From a virus, in the IMG/VR virus record IMGVR_UViG_3300050033_000335, positions 1 through 62,758 of that record: DNA of 62,758 nt, one strand, 5' to 3'. Under the pieces are notes generated by a model, which was not told the DNA's origin, did no database searches, and saw nothing but the letters and a program-made list of their open reading frames with translations. This document shows, one piece after another, positions 56,426 through 62,758 of the stretch. Position 1 is the first letter of the stretch. The number at the start of each line of letters is the position of its first letter. A program made the position numbers and the translations under genes.

Positions 56426-57400
56426 ATGTGGAAAAAGATGAAACAGATAAAGCGAATAAAGCCACTAGGGTCTACTTCACCTCGGGTCTGGGTAATAGAA
56501 CCTTCATTTGGATGTAATCTAAAATGTGGTCATTGTTGTTCTGATTTAATACAGTATGAAGATAAATTACTCATGTCTAAAGAAGTATGGACAGCCACCT
56601 GGAATATTCTGGGCCAAGTATCTCCAACTGTTAGGGTCGATATTTGCGGAGTAGTAGGGGAACCTACCCTAAATCCGGATTTAACAGAGTGGCTGCCAAT
56701 AGGCAGACAATTAGCTCCTCTTTCCCAGATCCAAATCACTACTAATGGTACTAAATTGATAAGTGGTGCTGTTACATTTAAGAGGTTATTAGATGCCGGA
56801 GCTAATATTATTTATGTAGATCAATATGGGCCCCCAGAAATATTTGAAAAACTGGCTGAAGAATCAGGTTATCCTTGGTATAAATATTATGACGCTCCCG
56901 AGGATGCCCCTAGTCCCTGGAAATATTATGGTCCACATCCCAAATTTATTGTATTAATGGATCATCCTGGGCTTTGGCCAAAATCACGATTTAGGGCAGG
57001 GTTACTCGGTAACTGGTATGGGAATCTTAACTGGGAAAAGGCAAAAGAATTTGGAATGAAGCCATTAGAGCAACCTTTAACTCGCCGCTGTAATCAGCCG
57101 TTTCTCTATGTCAATGTTGGAGCTGATGGCAACTATTTGCTATGCTGTCAAGATGGATTACATATAACTTCTGGGAAGTTTGGAAGTGTATTAGAAGGGC
57201 AGTATGGATTTAATTCATTTTGGTATGGAAAGGAAATGCAGATAGTACGTCAGCGATTAAGAAATAAAGATCGAGCAGGTACGCTTTATGCTTGTGCCAA
57301 ATGTAATATTACATTTTCCCGATGTGATTTTAGACACTATAGTAAAGAAGAATTATCAAAATATTTGGAAAATGGCGAATGGGTTAAATTTAAGGATTAA
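56426..57400 (+). CDS. Radical SAM enzyme
   Basis: 324 residues from ATG 56426 (AAAGGAG upstream). The canonical CX3CX2C cluster is FGCNLKCGHC (C30, C34, C37). The pattern GEPTLNP and QITTNGT are conserved radical SAM features. A C-terminal Cys-rich part (CNQPF, LLCCQDGLH, CAKCNITFSRCDFRHY) suggests an additional SPASM-type Fe-S site. It likely modifies a nucleobase or a protein; because of the neighbouring glycosyltransferase a DNA-base hypermodification role is proposed. Confidence 0.85.
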   Translation: MWKKMKQIKRIKPLGSTSPRVWVIEPSFGCNLKCGHCCSDLIQYEDKLLMSKEVWTATWNILGQVSPTVRVDICGVVGEPTLNPDLTEWLPIGRQLAPLSQIQITTNGTKLISGAVTFKRLLDAGANIIYVDQYGPPEIFEKLAEESGYPWYKYYDAPEDAPSPWKYYGPHPKFIVLMDHPGLWPKSRFRAGLLGNWYGNLNWEKAKEFGMKPLEQPLTRRCNQPFLYVNVGADGNYLLCCQDGLHITSGKFGSVLEGQYGFNSFWYGKEMQIVRQRLRNKDRAGTLYACAKCNITFSRCDFRHYSKEELSKYLENGEWVKFKD

Positions 57401-57406
57401 GCTATT

Positions 57407-57607
57407 ATGCATAAAAGAAAGATATTAGGTGTAGAAATTTGGGTATGTGAAAAAGCCGAAGCTAATGCTCTTGACAAACAAAATAAGGAAGAGAGTTGGC
57501 GAATATGGATACAAGAGGAAGTAGACAAATATCTTTTAGCTTCTCCTGAGGAACTACAAGCAATTATTGATAAGAAAAGATTGCGACCAGGCTCATATTT
57601 AAAATAG
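57407..57607 (+). CDS. Small unknown protein
   Basis: 66 residues, mostly helical and charged (KQNKEESWRIWIQEEVDKYLLASPEELQAIIDKK). It starts 6 nt after the radical SAM gene with no clear RBS. Function unknown. Confidence 0.5.
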   Translation: MHKRKILGVEIWVCEKAEANALDKQNKEESWRIWIQEEVDKYLLASPEELQAIIDKKRLRPGSYLK

Positions 57608-57617
57608 GAGTATAAAC

Positions 57618-57797
57618 ATGGCTAGTAACATAGTAGAATTCAAATTAAGAAATGAACAATATTGTAAAACAACTGAAATCAAAGCTATCCAAAAACTTCG
57701 AACTAATATGTTTAAGATATGCAGGAAAGATAAACTCCAATTAATTGAAGTAGATGAAACTCATCTTCCTTTTGATGTTTATAAATGGGAAAAGTGA
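57618..57797 (+). CDS. Small basic protein
   Basis: 59 residues, ATG 57618 behind ATAGGAG. Basic and Lys/Ile-rich (LRNEQYCKTTEIKAIQKLRTNMFKICRKDK). Function unknown. It overlaps no neighbour and ends 1 nt before the next ATG. Confidence 0.55.
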   Translation: MASNIVEFKLRNEQYCKTTEIKAIQKLRTNMFKICRKDKLQLIEVDETHLPFDVYKWEK

Positions 57798-57798
57798 T

Positions 57799-57999
57799 AT
57801 GCTACGAACCGATCATCCATATATCCATCCTTTGGTAATAAATAATGCTGAGGAAATGCTTGAACTACTCCGCAGTATCTGGAATAGAATAGATGGAATT
57901 AATCGGGGGCAATTATCTATAGCGCATCAGGAAGCTATTGAGAGATTAGTCTTTAAGATGAGGACGGTTAAGGTGTGTGGAAAAGATGGCCCAGACTAA
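57799..57999 (+). CDS. Small helical protein
   Basis: 66 residues from ATG 57799 (MLRTDHPYIHPLVINNAEEM, then LLRSIWNRIDGIN). The RBS is poor, so translation probably depends on coupling to the previous ORF. Unknown. Confidence 0.5.
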   Translation: MLRTDHPYIHPLVINNAEEMLELLRSIWNRIDGINRGQLSIAHQEAIERLVFKMRTVKVCGKDGPD

Positions 58000-58201
58000 A
58001 ACCTACAGTCTATTGGAGAGCTGTACTAATATTATAGTTGGCTGCGGGGTAACTCTTTTAAGTCAGATTATTATCTTTCCGTTGTTTGGAATACATATTC
58101 TGCTTAGAGATAATTTAATGATGACAGCATGGTTTTCTGTATTGTCAATTACAAGAGGCTACCTTATAAGGAGGTTCTTTACTTTATATGTCAAGCGATA
58201 A
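57986..58201 (+). CDS. Small membrane protein (DUF7220-like)
   Basis: 71 residues from ATG 57986, or 74 from GTG 57977. Two hydrophobic segments (TNIIVGCGVTLLSQIIIFPLFG and AWFSVLSITRGYLIRRFF), with RRFF near the C-terminus, fit the DUF7220 family of small phage/bacterial membrane proteins. Overlaps the DNA polymerase start by 14 nt. Unknown role. Confidence 0.65.
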   Translation: MAQTKTYSLLESCTNIIVGCGVTLLSQIIIFPLFGIHILLRDNLMMTAWFSVLSITRGYLIRRFFTLYVKR

Positions 58202-60032
58202 ACCTCAAGCTGTATGGGATACTGAGTGTGGGCCTAATTACTGGCTGATTAAATTTATGAGATTGTCTGATAATGTAATGGCGGAGTTTGAGCAGCTAGA
58301 AGATAAGCCGTTAGACTATAAAAAAATTCGAGAAATAATCAATAAATATGAGTTAATTGATTTTAATGGTATTAAATATGATGTTCCAATGCTACAGTTT
58401 GCTTTAGCTGGTGCCACCAACACCCGGTTAAAGGAAATTTCTGATAAATTAATAGTAGAACATACCCCAGCATGGAAGCTAAAAGGAGAATACAAAACTG
58501 TTCCATTAAACATTGATCATATTGATCTAATAGATTTGCCTCGGGGTAAAGACTCACTTAAAACTTATGCCGGTCGATTACATGTAGAGGAGTTGCAAGA
58601 TCTACCTGAAGAAATGTTCAATAGAGTATTGACTAGAGACGAAATGAATGCAGTTGCTACTTATTGCGGGAAGGATCTAAAGGCAACAGCACTACTTTAT
58701 AATCATATATTGCCTCAGATAGATCTTCGTCGAACTATGTCTAAGCGATATAATACGGATCTGAGATCAAAGTCGGATGCTCAGATAGCAGAAATAATAC
58801 TTACTTTAAATTTGACTAAAGAGTTGGGGTATAAGCCTTGTAAAGCACTTACCGTAGAGAAAGAATTTAAGTATGACATTCCAGAGTTTATAACACTAGA
58901 TCATGAAGTACTTGATATAATTTCTGGGTGTAACTTTACCTTAGATAAGCTTGGGCATATAGTTATGCCTCCAGAACTTGATAATTATGAGATCAAGATC
59001 GGCAAGTCTATTTATCGGCTAGGAATAGGTGGACTTCATTCTTCCGAGAGTTCGGTCTGGTATAAGGCTGAAGATGGCTGGGGTCTAGCTGATCATGATG
59101 TTACTGGGTATTACCCTGCCACTATACTACGTTGTGGAATAAGTCCTAAGCACATTGGGCCTGCTTTTTTAAAAGTATTTAAGACCAGTGTGGATGAGCG
59201 TACTGTAGCAAAGTCAACAAATGATACAGAAGTTGCTGATACTTTAAAGATTGTAAATAATGGATCTTTTGGGAAGCTATCATCTAAATACTCTATTTTA
59301 TATGAACCAAAGTTAATGCTCCAGGTAACACTAACTGGGCAGCTATTGCTATTAATGCAGATAAATTCCTTAGAAGAGCATGGGCTTCAAGTAGTTAGTG
59401 CCAATACTGACGGTATAGTGGTGCGCTATCCACTTAGTTTAGAGACTGTGCTAACTCGTTGTATTAAGGAATGGGAACAAATAACCCGGTTATCGATGGA
59501 AAGAAGCGAGTATTCAGCTCTTTATTCCAGAGATGTAAATAACTATTTTGCTATTAAGAAGAATGGTAAGATTAAAACCAAAGGATGTTTTGGACCTCCG
59601 GCTGTTAGTAACCTAGAAGCAAAGAACCCCCAAGACGAAATTTGTAACGATGCTCTTTTTGCCTACGTTCAACATGGTACTCCATTTGAGCAAACAATCA
59701 GAGAATGTAAAGATATTCGTAAATTTCTGACATTAAGGAAAGTGGAGGGCGGGGCAGTAAAGGATGGAGTCTACTTGGGAAAAATAATCAGATGGTATTA
59801 TGGAAAAAACGCTAACGGGGCTATTAAGTACCAAAGCAACGGCAATAATGTAGCCTTAACCGATGGTGCGCAGCCGCTAATGGCTCTTCCTGTAGATTTT
59901 CCTAAAGATATTGATTACAACCGGTATTTGGGCAAATGTGAAAGTTTATTATACGATGTAGGCCTTAAACACAGCTTTAATCCTCAGTGCAAATTCGGTA
60001 ATACTTCATCCAAACTAATCAAATTATTTTAA
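58188..60032 (+). CDS. Compact family-B-type DNA polymerase
   Basis: 614 residues, smaller than most family-B enzymes. Replicates the phage genome. Exonuclease motifs: AVWDTECG (D11/E13), DFNGIKYDVPML and YCGKDLKAT. Polymerase motifs: LADHDVTGYYPATIL (D304), KIVNNGSFGK (K354 to K363) and SANTDGIVV (NTDG in place of DTDS, D408). A C-terminal part (GPPAVSNLEAKNPQ) completes it. No terminal-protein gene is visible, so priming is likely by the AEP primase. Confidence 0.85.
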   Translation: MSSDKPQAVWDTECGPNYWLIKFMRLSDNVMAEFEQLEDKPLDYKKIREIINKYELIDFNGIKYDVPMLQFALAGATNTRLKEISDKLIVEHTPAWKLKGEYKTVPLNIDHIDLIDLPRGKDSLKTYAGRLHVEELQDLPEEMFNRVLTRDEMNAVATYCGKDLKATALLYNHILPQIDLRRTMSKRYNTDLRSKSDAQIAEIILTLNLTKELGYKPCKALTVEKEFKYDIPEFITLDHEVLDIISGCNFTLDKLGHIVMPPELDNYEIKIGKSIYRLGIGGLHSSESSVWYKAEDGWGLADHDVTGYYPATILRCGISPKHIGPAFLKVFKTSVDERTVAKSTNDTEVADTLKIVNNGSFGKLSSKYSILYEPKLMLQVTLTGQLLLLMQINSLEEHGLQVVSANTDGIVVRYPLSLETVLTRCIKEWEQITRLSMERSEYSALYSRDVNNYFAIKKNGKIKTKGCFGPPAVSNLEAKNPQDEICNDALFAYVQHGTPFEQTIRECKDIRKFLTLRKVEGGAVKDGVYLGKIIRWYYGKNANGAIKYQSNGNNVALTDGAQPLMALPVDFPKDIDYNRYLGKCESLLYDVGLKHSFNPQCKFGNTSSKLIKLF

Positions 60033-60131
60033 AAATTTAATAATTTTTCCTATTCTATTCTGCTCAAGTTGCGCTATATTAAAAATATAGATAAGGATTA
60101 TAGAAATTAAAAGGGTCAGAGGAGACATAAA

Positions 60132-60350
60132 GTGGAAAACATTATTAGAAGAAATCGGCTAATGACTGTATTCGCATATGCCATAGAATCTCTTCGGAAG
60201 AATGAAAGTCATGGCGGAAATATTTCAGTATTTCATAAAAAATTATTGGTCGAACTAGAAGAGCATCTGAATCAAGCCGCTAATGGTGTATCTCTTAAGA
60301 TAGGTACTTCAGAAAAGAAGATTGTGCCATATGACTGTGGGGAGGATTAG
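60132..60350 (+). CDS. Small helical protein
   Basis: 72 residues, GTG 60132 behind GAGGAGACATAAA. A candidate -10 (TATATT 60075-60080) and AGGATTA (60094-60100) lie upstream. RRNRLMTVFAYAIESLRKNE suggests a helical, basic protein. Unknown. Confidence 0.6.
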   Translation: MENIIRRNRLMTVFAYAIESLRKNESHGGNISVFHKKLLVELEEHLNQAANGVSLKIGTSEKKIVPYDCGED

Positions 60351-60352
60351 CT

Positions 60353-60778
60353 ATGAGAGAATCGGGATTATGGCATACAATACGTACCAATCTTCCTGAT
60401 GTCTCAGGAGCCTTTCACATGGAAAGGTTTGAAAATCCTATTGGGCTGGGAACCCCAGATATTAATCTATGCTATAAAGGAATCGAAGCATGGGTGGAAA
60501 TTAAATATCTAGAGAAGTTCCCTGTTAAGCCCACTACTTCTGTTAAGATTCCCCATTTTTCTAATGATCAAAGAAATTGGTTGAAGAGGCGGGGAGAGTG
60601 TAGTGGATTAGCATGGCTTTTTGTTCAGACCGGAACAGAGTATTTTTTATTTGACTGGAAAAATGCTCAGTATATAGGAGAACTAGTTACTTTAGACTGG
60701 GAGCACTTTGCAAAAGGATATTGGAATAAGCGGTGCAATTGGCAAGAATGGCTAAGGATAGTTACTAAAATAGATTAG
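60353..60778 (+). CDS. PD-(D/E)XK nuclease / Holliday-junction-resolvase-like
   Basis: 141 residues. GLGTPDINLCYKGIEAWVEIKYLEK shows the catalytic GxPD...ExK pattern of VRR-NUC/resolvase-like nucleases, and FSNDQRNWLKRRGECSGLAWLFVQ is a typical C-terminal segment. It probably resolves recombination or packaging intermediates before DNA packaging. Starts 2 nt after the previous stop. Confidence 0.8.
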   Translation: MRESGLWHTIRTNLPDVSGAFHMERFENPIGLGTPDINLCYKGIEAWVEIKYLEKFPVKPTTSVKIPHFSNDQRNWLKRRGECSGLAWLFVQTGTEYFLFDWKNAQYIGELVTLDWEHFAKGYWNKRCNWQEWLRIVTKID

Positions 60779-60790
60779 ATGGAGGTAAAA

Positions 60791-60931
60791 ATGAATTGCC
60801 CCAGGTGCCAAGGTAAGCTAGAAAATAGGGAATTTCCTAATCAGAAAGAATATGTCTGTGAGAATTGCGGAGATACATACACAGCCGAAGATTTAGAGAT
60901 CTGGAAGAAGATGGAAGGAAACGCGCTATGA
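60791..60931 (+). CDS. Tiny zinc-ribbon protein A
   Basis: 46 residues; GGAGGTAAAA upstream. CPRCQGKLENRE and CENCGDTYTAED give a two-pair ribbon. The next ORF is a similar ribbon and its ATG overlaps this stop. Confidence 0.65.
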   Translation: MNCPRCQGKLENREFPNQKEYVCENCGDTYTAEDLEIWKKMEGNAL

Positions 60932-61047
60932 ACTGCCCAGACTGTGGAGCTGAGATGAATTATGATATGTGGGAAAATGAATATGAATGTTGGGACTGCG
61001 GGCGTATTGTAAATAGGTATAAAGATAATCCGAAGGAATGGGATTAA
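60928..61047 (+). CDS. Tiny zinc-ribbon protein B
   Basis: 39 residues from ATG 60928, overlapping the previous stop (ATGA). CPDCGAEMNYD and CWDCGRIVNRYK form a compact zinc ribbon. Pair A/B looks like a tandem duplication of ribbon genes. Confidence 0.65.
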   Translation: MNCPDCGAEMNYDMWENEYECWDCGRIVNRYKDNPKEWD

Positions 61048-61073
61048 ACAGCAAATAGAAATAGTTTCTATGT

Positions 61074-61121
61074 AAAATTAATATTAAAATTGGCCTTTAC
61101 TGTAGATTTTTGTGATATGAT
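61074..61121 (+). promoter_or_regulatory. Candidate promoter sharing an upstream element with 4065
   Basis: The 20-bp element at 4065-4084 recurs exactly at 61074-61093. It is followed by TTTACT (61096-61101) and, 14 bp on, TATGAT (61116-61121), or 17 bp on, GATTAT. AGGATTA follows at 61135-61141. Confidence 0.5.
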
Positions 61122-61164
61122 TATCTTGTAGTTGAGGATTAAAGAATTGATAAGGAGGGTGCCC

Positions 61165-61443
61165 GTGAAAAATAGGACTTGCAGGGAGCATCAGAAGCAT
61201 CTCCAGACTTTATTGCTGCTGGCTTACAATATAGACAGGGTCTACGATAGCCAAGGTAAGGATCTTACTGAAGTATTTTTTCGTGTTCTAGCTACCTTGC
61301 GGGGAACTACACCAAGGCTGGAATCAGAAGATCATGTATGGGATAGCAAAAGGGAAGAATGTACCTGCGGCTATAGTCCATATCATGATGCTATGTTTAA
61401 TTGTCCAAACCATAAAGAATTTAAGCCAGGGATAGGATTCTAA
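61165..61443 (+). CDS. Small Cys-rich protein
   Basis: 92 residues from GTG 61165 (AAGGAGGG 7 nt upstream), not the TTG 61132. C-terminal CTCGYSPYHDAMFNCPNHKEFKP resembles a zinc site. Unknown function. Confidence 0.6.
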   Translation: MKNRTCREHQKHLQTLLLLAYNIDRVYDSQGKDLTEVFFRVLATLRGTTPRLESEDHVWDSKREECTCGYSPYHDAMFNCPNHKEFKPGIGF

Positions 61444-61472
61444 TCAGGAAGAAAAAGGAGAAATACCATGCC

Positions 61473-61604
61473 ATGTTAAGTATATTAACAGTCATATTCT
61501 GCTTATTCGCTTTGATAGTTGTTGTTAGTCAGCTTTCACTTCCAGTAATGATGTTAATGGGAATGGTTAAGGGATTATTTTCTAAGAGAACAGGAAGGAG
61601 TTAA
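61473..61604 (+). CDS. Tiny membrane protein
   Basis: 43 residues from ATG 61473; GGAGAAATACC lies upstream. Strongly hydrophobic (MLSILTVIFCLFALIVVV, PVMMLMGMV) with a basic C-terminal tail. Could be a small membrane effector or holin-like peptide. Unknown. Confidence 0.45.
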   Translation: MLSILTVIFCLFALIVVVSQLSLPVMMLMGMVKGLFSKRTGRS

Positions 61605-61606
61605 AC

Positions 61607-61774
61607 ATGTATAAGGAATTTCAGGAACAGTGGAGTGAAGAATGGACTAATACTCCTGAAGAATGGAGTAATACTCCTCAATTTCATAGTTCTTATTGTC
61701 TATTCTGTGATAATACTTATCTAAATCTAATTCGGTGGGAAAATATCGAATGGGATAAGTTAATGGAGGATTAA
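61607..61774 (+). CDS. Tiny acidic protein with repeat
   Basis: 55 residues, GGAAGGAG upstream. Internal repeat EEWTNTPEEWSNTPQ, then CLFCDNTY. Acidic and aromatic. Starts 2 nt after the previous stop. Confidence 0.5.
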   Translation: MYKEFQEQWSEEWTNTPEEWSNTPQFHSSYCLFCDNTYLNLIRWENIEWDKLMED

Positions 61775-61775
61775 T

Positions 61776-61964
61776 ATGATTACTAATATTAATAAGGCAT
61801 GCCGATACTTTACACTAGATCCAAAACTATTCTATTTTTCCTTAGGGTGTCTTTATGGGCTAAAATCATCATTGCCAAAAGAAAAGGCTGAGGACCAGAT
61901 TATTACAATGCTCATGCGAATAATACAGAAACATAGTTCAATAGAAGGAGGAGAAGAATGGTAA
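61776..61964 (+). CDS. Small unknown protein
   Basis: 62 residues, GGAGGATTAAT upstream. Helical (NINKACRYFTLDPKLFYFSLGC, KEKAEDQIITMLMRIIQKH). Overlaps the next start by 7 nt. Unknown function. Confidence 0.55.
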   Translation: MITNINKACRYFTLDPKLFYFSLGCLYGLKSSLPKEKAEDQIITMLMRIIQKHSSIEGGEEW

Positions 61965-62233
61965 AGCTGGTTGGTTGGGTAACAGGAGTATGGGCAAGAT
62001 ATTGGACTGGGGTGTGGGGAAAGTATTTTCTCGGATGGTTTACACCTGTGGTAAAATGCGAAGGTTGTGGAGCAATATATGAGGATATTACCTCACAACC
62101 TTTTGGGTCTCAATGGTGTCCAAATCATTTGATGGTAAGATCTGATGGCAAACGGGCCTGCTATTATGTTCGATATAATTCCGGATTACAAGTTGAGATG
62201 GTCTATGCCAAATTAAAAGGGGAAATAAAATGA
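61958..62233 (+). CDS. Cys-containing small protein
   Basis: 91 residues from ATG 61958 (GGAGGAGAAG upstream). CEGCGAIYEDITSQ and WCPNHL suggest one zinc site. Trp-rich N-terminus (GWVTGVWARYWTGVWGKYFLGWF). Overlaps the next ATG (ATGA). Confidence 0.6.
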   Translation: MVKLVGWVTGVWARYWTGVWGKYFLGWFTPVVKCEGCGAIYEDITSQPFGSQWCPNHLMVRSDGKRACYYVRYNSGLQVEMVYAKLKGEIK

Positions 62234-62758
62234 GCCAAGACTTAATAGAAGGGCCAATAGACGGTTATAAGTTAACAGATGAAAATATGGTTTGTTGCCC
62301 AGGCGGTATACCTTACCAGTATGAACTTGGTAAACGACATCAATTGGTAGAAGAAAACAGGCCTTTAGATTTGTGCGAGTATGGTTTCCACTTCTGCTTA
62401 TATCCTTCAGGTGTTTATGTATATAAAAATATAGGTAGAGTTTTTAAAGTAAGAGCCTACGGAGTTTTGAAATTGGATAAAACTCCGGGAGCAGATTTAA
62501 AGATGGTTTGTAAGGAGATAGAATTTGTTGAAGAAATAACGCCTACAGGTAACCAGAATACAGGCCACCGGAATACAGGCGACCAGAATACAGGCCACCG
62601 GAATACAGGCTGCCAGAATACAGGCCACCGGAATACAGGCCACCGGAATACAGGCTGCCAGAATACAGGCGACTGGAATACAGGCGACCAGAATACAGGC
62701 CACCGGAATACAGGTAACTGGAATACAGGCGAACGGAATATAGGCCACCTGAATACAG
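62230..62758 (+). CDS. DUF7666 protein with NTG pentapeptide repeats, partial
   Basis: Starts at ATG 62230 and runs off the window edge. N-terminal DUF7666-like domain (~residues 1-100): GYKLTDENMVCCPGGIPYQYELGK, PLDLCEYGFHFCLYPSGVYVY. From about residue 105 it is made of NTGxx repeats (NTGHR, NTGDQ, NTGCQ, NTGNW and so on), about 14 copies to the end of the window. NTGxx pentapeptide repeats form right-handed beta-helices in other families. The role is unknown; similar proteins are common in phages near small-gene clusters. Confidence 0.8.
   Translation, partial: MSQDLIEGPIDGYKLTDENMVCCPGGIPYQYELGKRHQLVEENRPLDLCEYGFHFCLYPSGVYVYKNIGRVFKVRAYGVLKLDKTPGADLKMVCKEIEFVEEITPTGNQNTGHRNTGDQNTGHRNTGCQNTGHRNTGHRNTGCQNTGDWNTGDQNTGHRNTGNWNTGERNIGHLNT
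62548..62758 (+). repeat. 15-bp tandem repeat array (NTGxx codons)
   Basis: The DNA is a tandem of 15-bp units based on AATACAGGC plus six variable bases. Asn, Thr and Gly codons are nearly always AAT ACA GGC, so the repeats were spread recently or are being homogenised. Two positions per unit vary in a non-random way (H/D/C/N/E with R/Q/W/L). The array continues beyond the window. Confidence 0.9.

Noticed and set aside
62497-62748. Antisense ORF of 83 residues (IPVACIP repeats)
   Set aside because: It is the shadow of the NTG repeats on the opposite strand and has no ribosome-binding site.
1-62758. tRNA or rRNA genes
   Set aside because: No cloverleaf or conserved rRNA stretch was noticed on either strand by eye; a tRNA search was not run.
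1-62758. Lysogeny genes (integrase, excisionase, repressor)
   Set aside because: No recombinase motif or attachment-site layout was seen; the TnpB gene belongs to a transposon, not to lysogeny.

Overview
The window is a continuous stretch of a double-stranded DNA phage with a contractile tail (myovirus type). Every gene I can support lies on the + strand, genes are packed with many ATGA/GTGA stop-start overlaps, Shine-Dalgarno sites are of the AGGAGG type, and most of the sequence looks AT-rich (about 40% GC by eye, not computed). There is no integrase, repressor, rRNA or tRNA that I can see, so a virulent or uncultivated phage is the simplest reading. The host is unknown. Sigma70-like promoters, Gram-negative-style signal peptides and a Gp138-type membrane-puncturing spike point weakly to a Gram-negative host. 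The last gene runs off the right edge.

Layout. 1-1450: a GC-richer TnpB (IS200/IS605 type) gene ending in a transposon-end hairpin. 1476-4270: a short lipoprotein-like ORF, then the large terminase flanked on both sides by 50-bp tandem repeats. Each repeat is a 17-codon mini-cistron coupled to the next by ATGA. 4270-5922: small zinc-ribbon proteins and a GH19-type endolysin. 5930-19263: head module, with portal, Mu-F/SPP1-gp7-like protein, secreted or fibre-like proteins, a prohead protease carrying a nested scaffold, cement protein, DUF2184-type capsid and head-tail connectors. Two promoters here share a 56-nt leader with a strong hairpin. 19304-30610: tail and baseplate, with sheath, tube, frameshifted chaperone, two paralogous tape-measure-like genes, plug, hub, spike, gp25/W, J and DUF2612. 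30612-40087: a large fibre block, with an alanine-rich J-like fibre, a 1,280-residue fibre and a 1,011-residue GH26 mannanase-like protein, several with Sec-type signal peptides. 40100-41404: a second lysin, a holin candidate, an Ala/Pro-rich protein and a strong terminator.

41405-41737 is an AT-rich, dyad-rich non-coding segment that may hold the replication origin. After it comes the replication half: SNF2-type helicase, ssDNA-binding candidate, archaeo-eukaryotic-type primase, UvrD-type helicase, DEDD exonuclease, sliding-clamp candidate, compact family-B DNA polymerase and a PD-(D/E)XK resolvase-like nuclease. Many very small Cys-rich proteins are mixed in. Between clamp and polymerase sit a TET/JBP-associated-type glycosyltransferase and a radical SAM enzyme, the best candidate for a DNA-modification module. 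The window ends inside a DUF7666/NTG-repeat gene.

Transcription appears to come from a family of promoters (TTTACT-like -35, TATAAT-like -10). Most are followed by an AGGATTA motif just before the ribosome binding site; I count ten copies, all intergenic. The most unusual items are the mini-cistron arrays around the terminase, a terminase with an apparent second nuclease-like domain, the hairpin leader pair, signal peptides on fibre-like proteins, a phage GH26 enzyme, adjacent peptide repeats that differ only by synonymous codons, a duplicated tape-measure gene, and a UvrD-type helicase whose Walker A is split by a frameshift.
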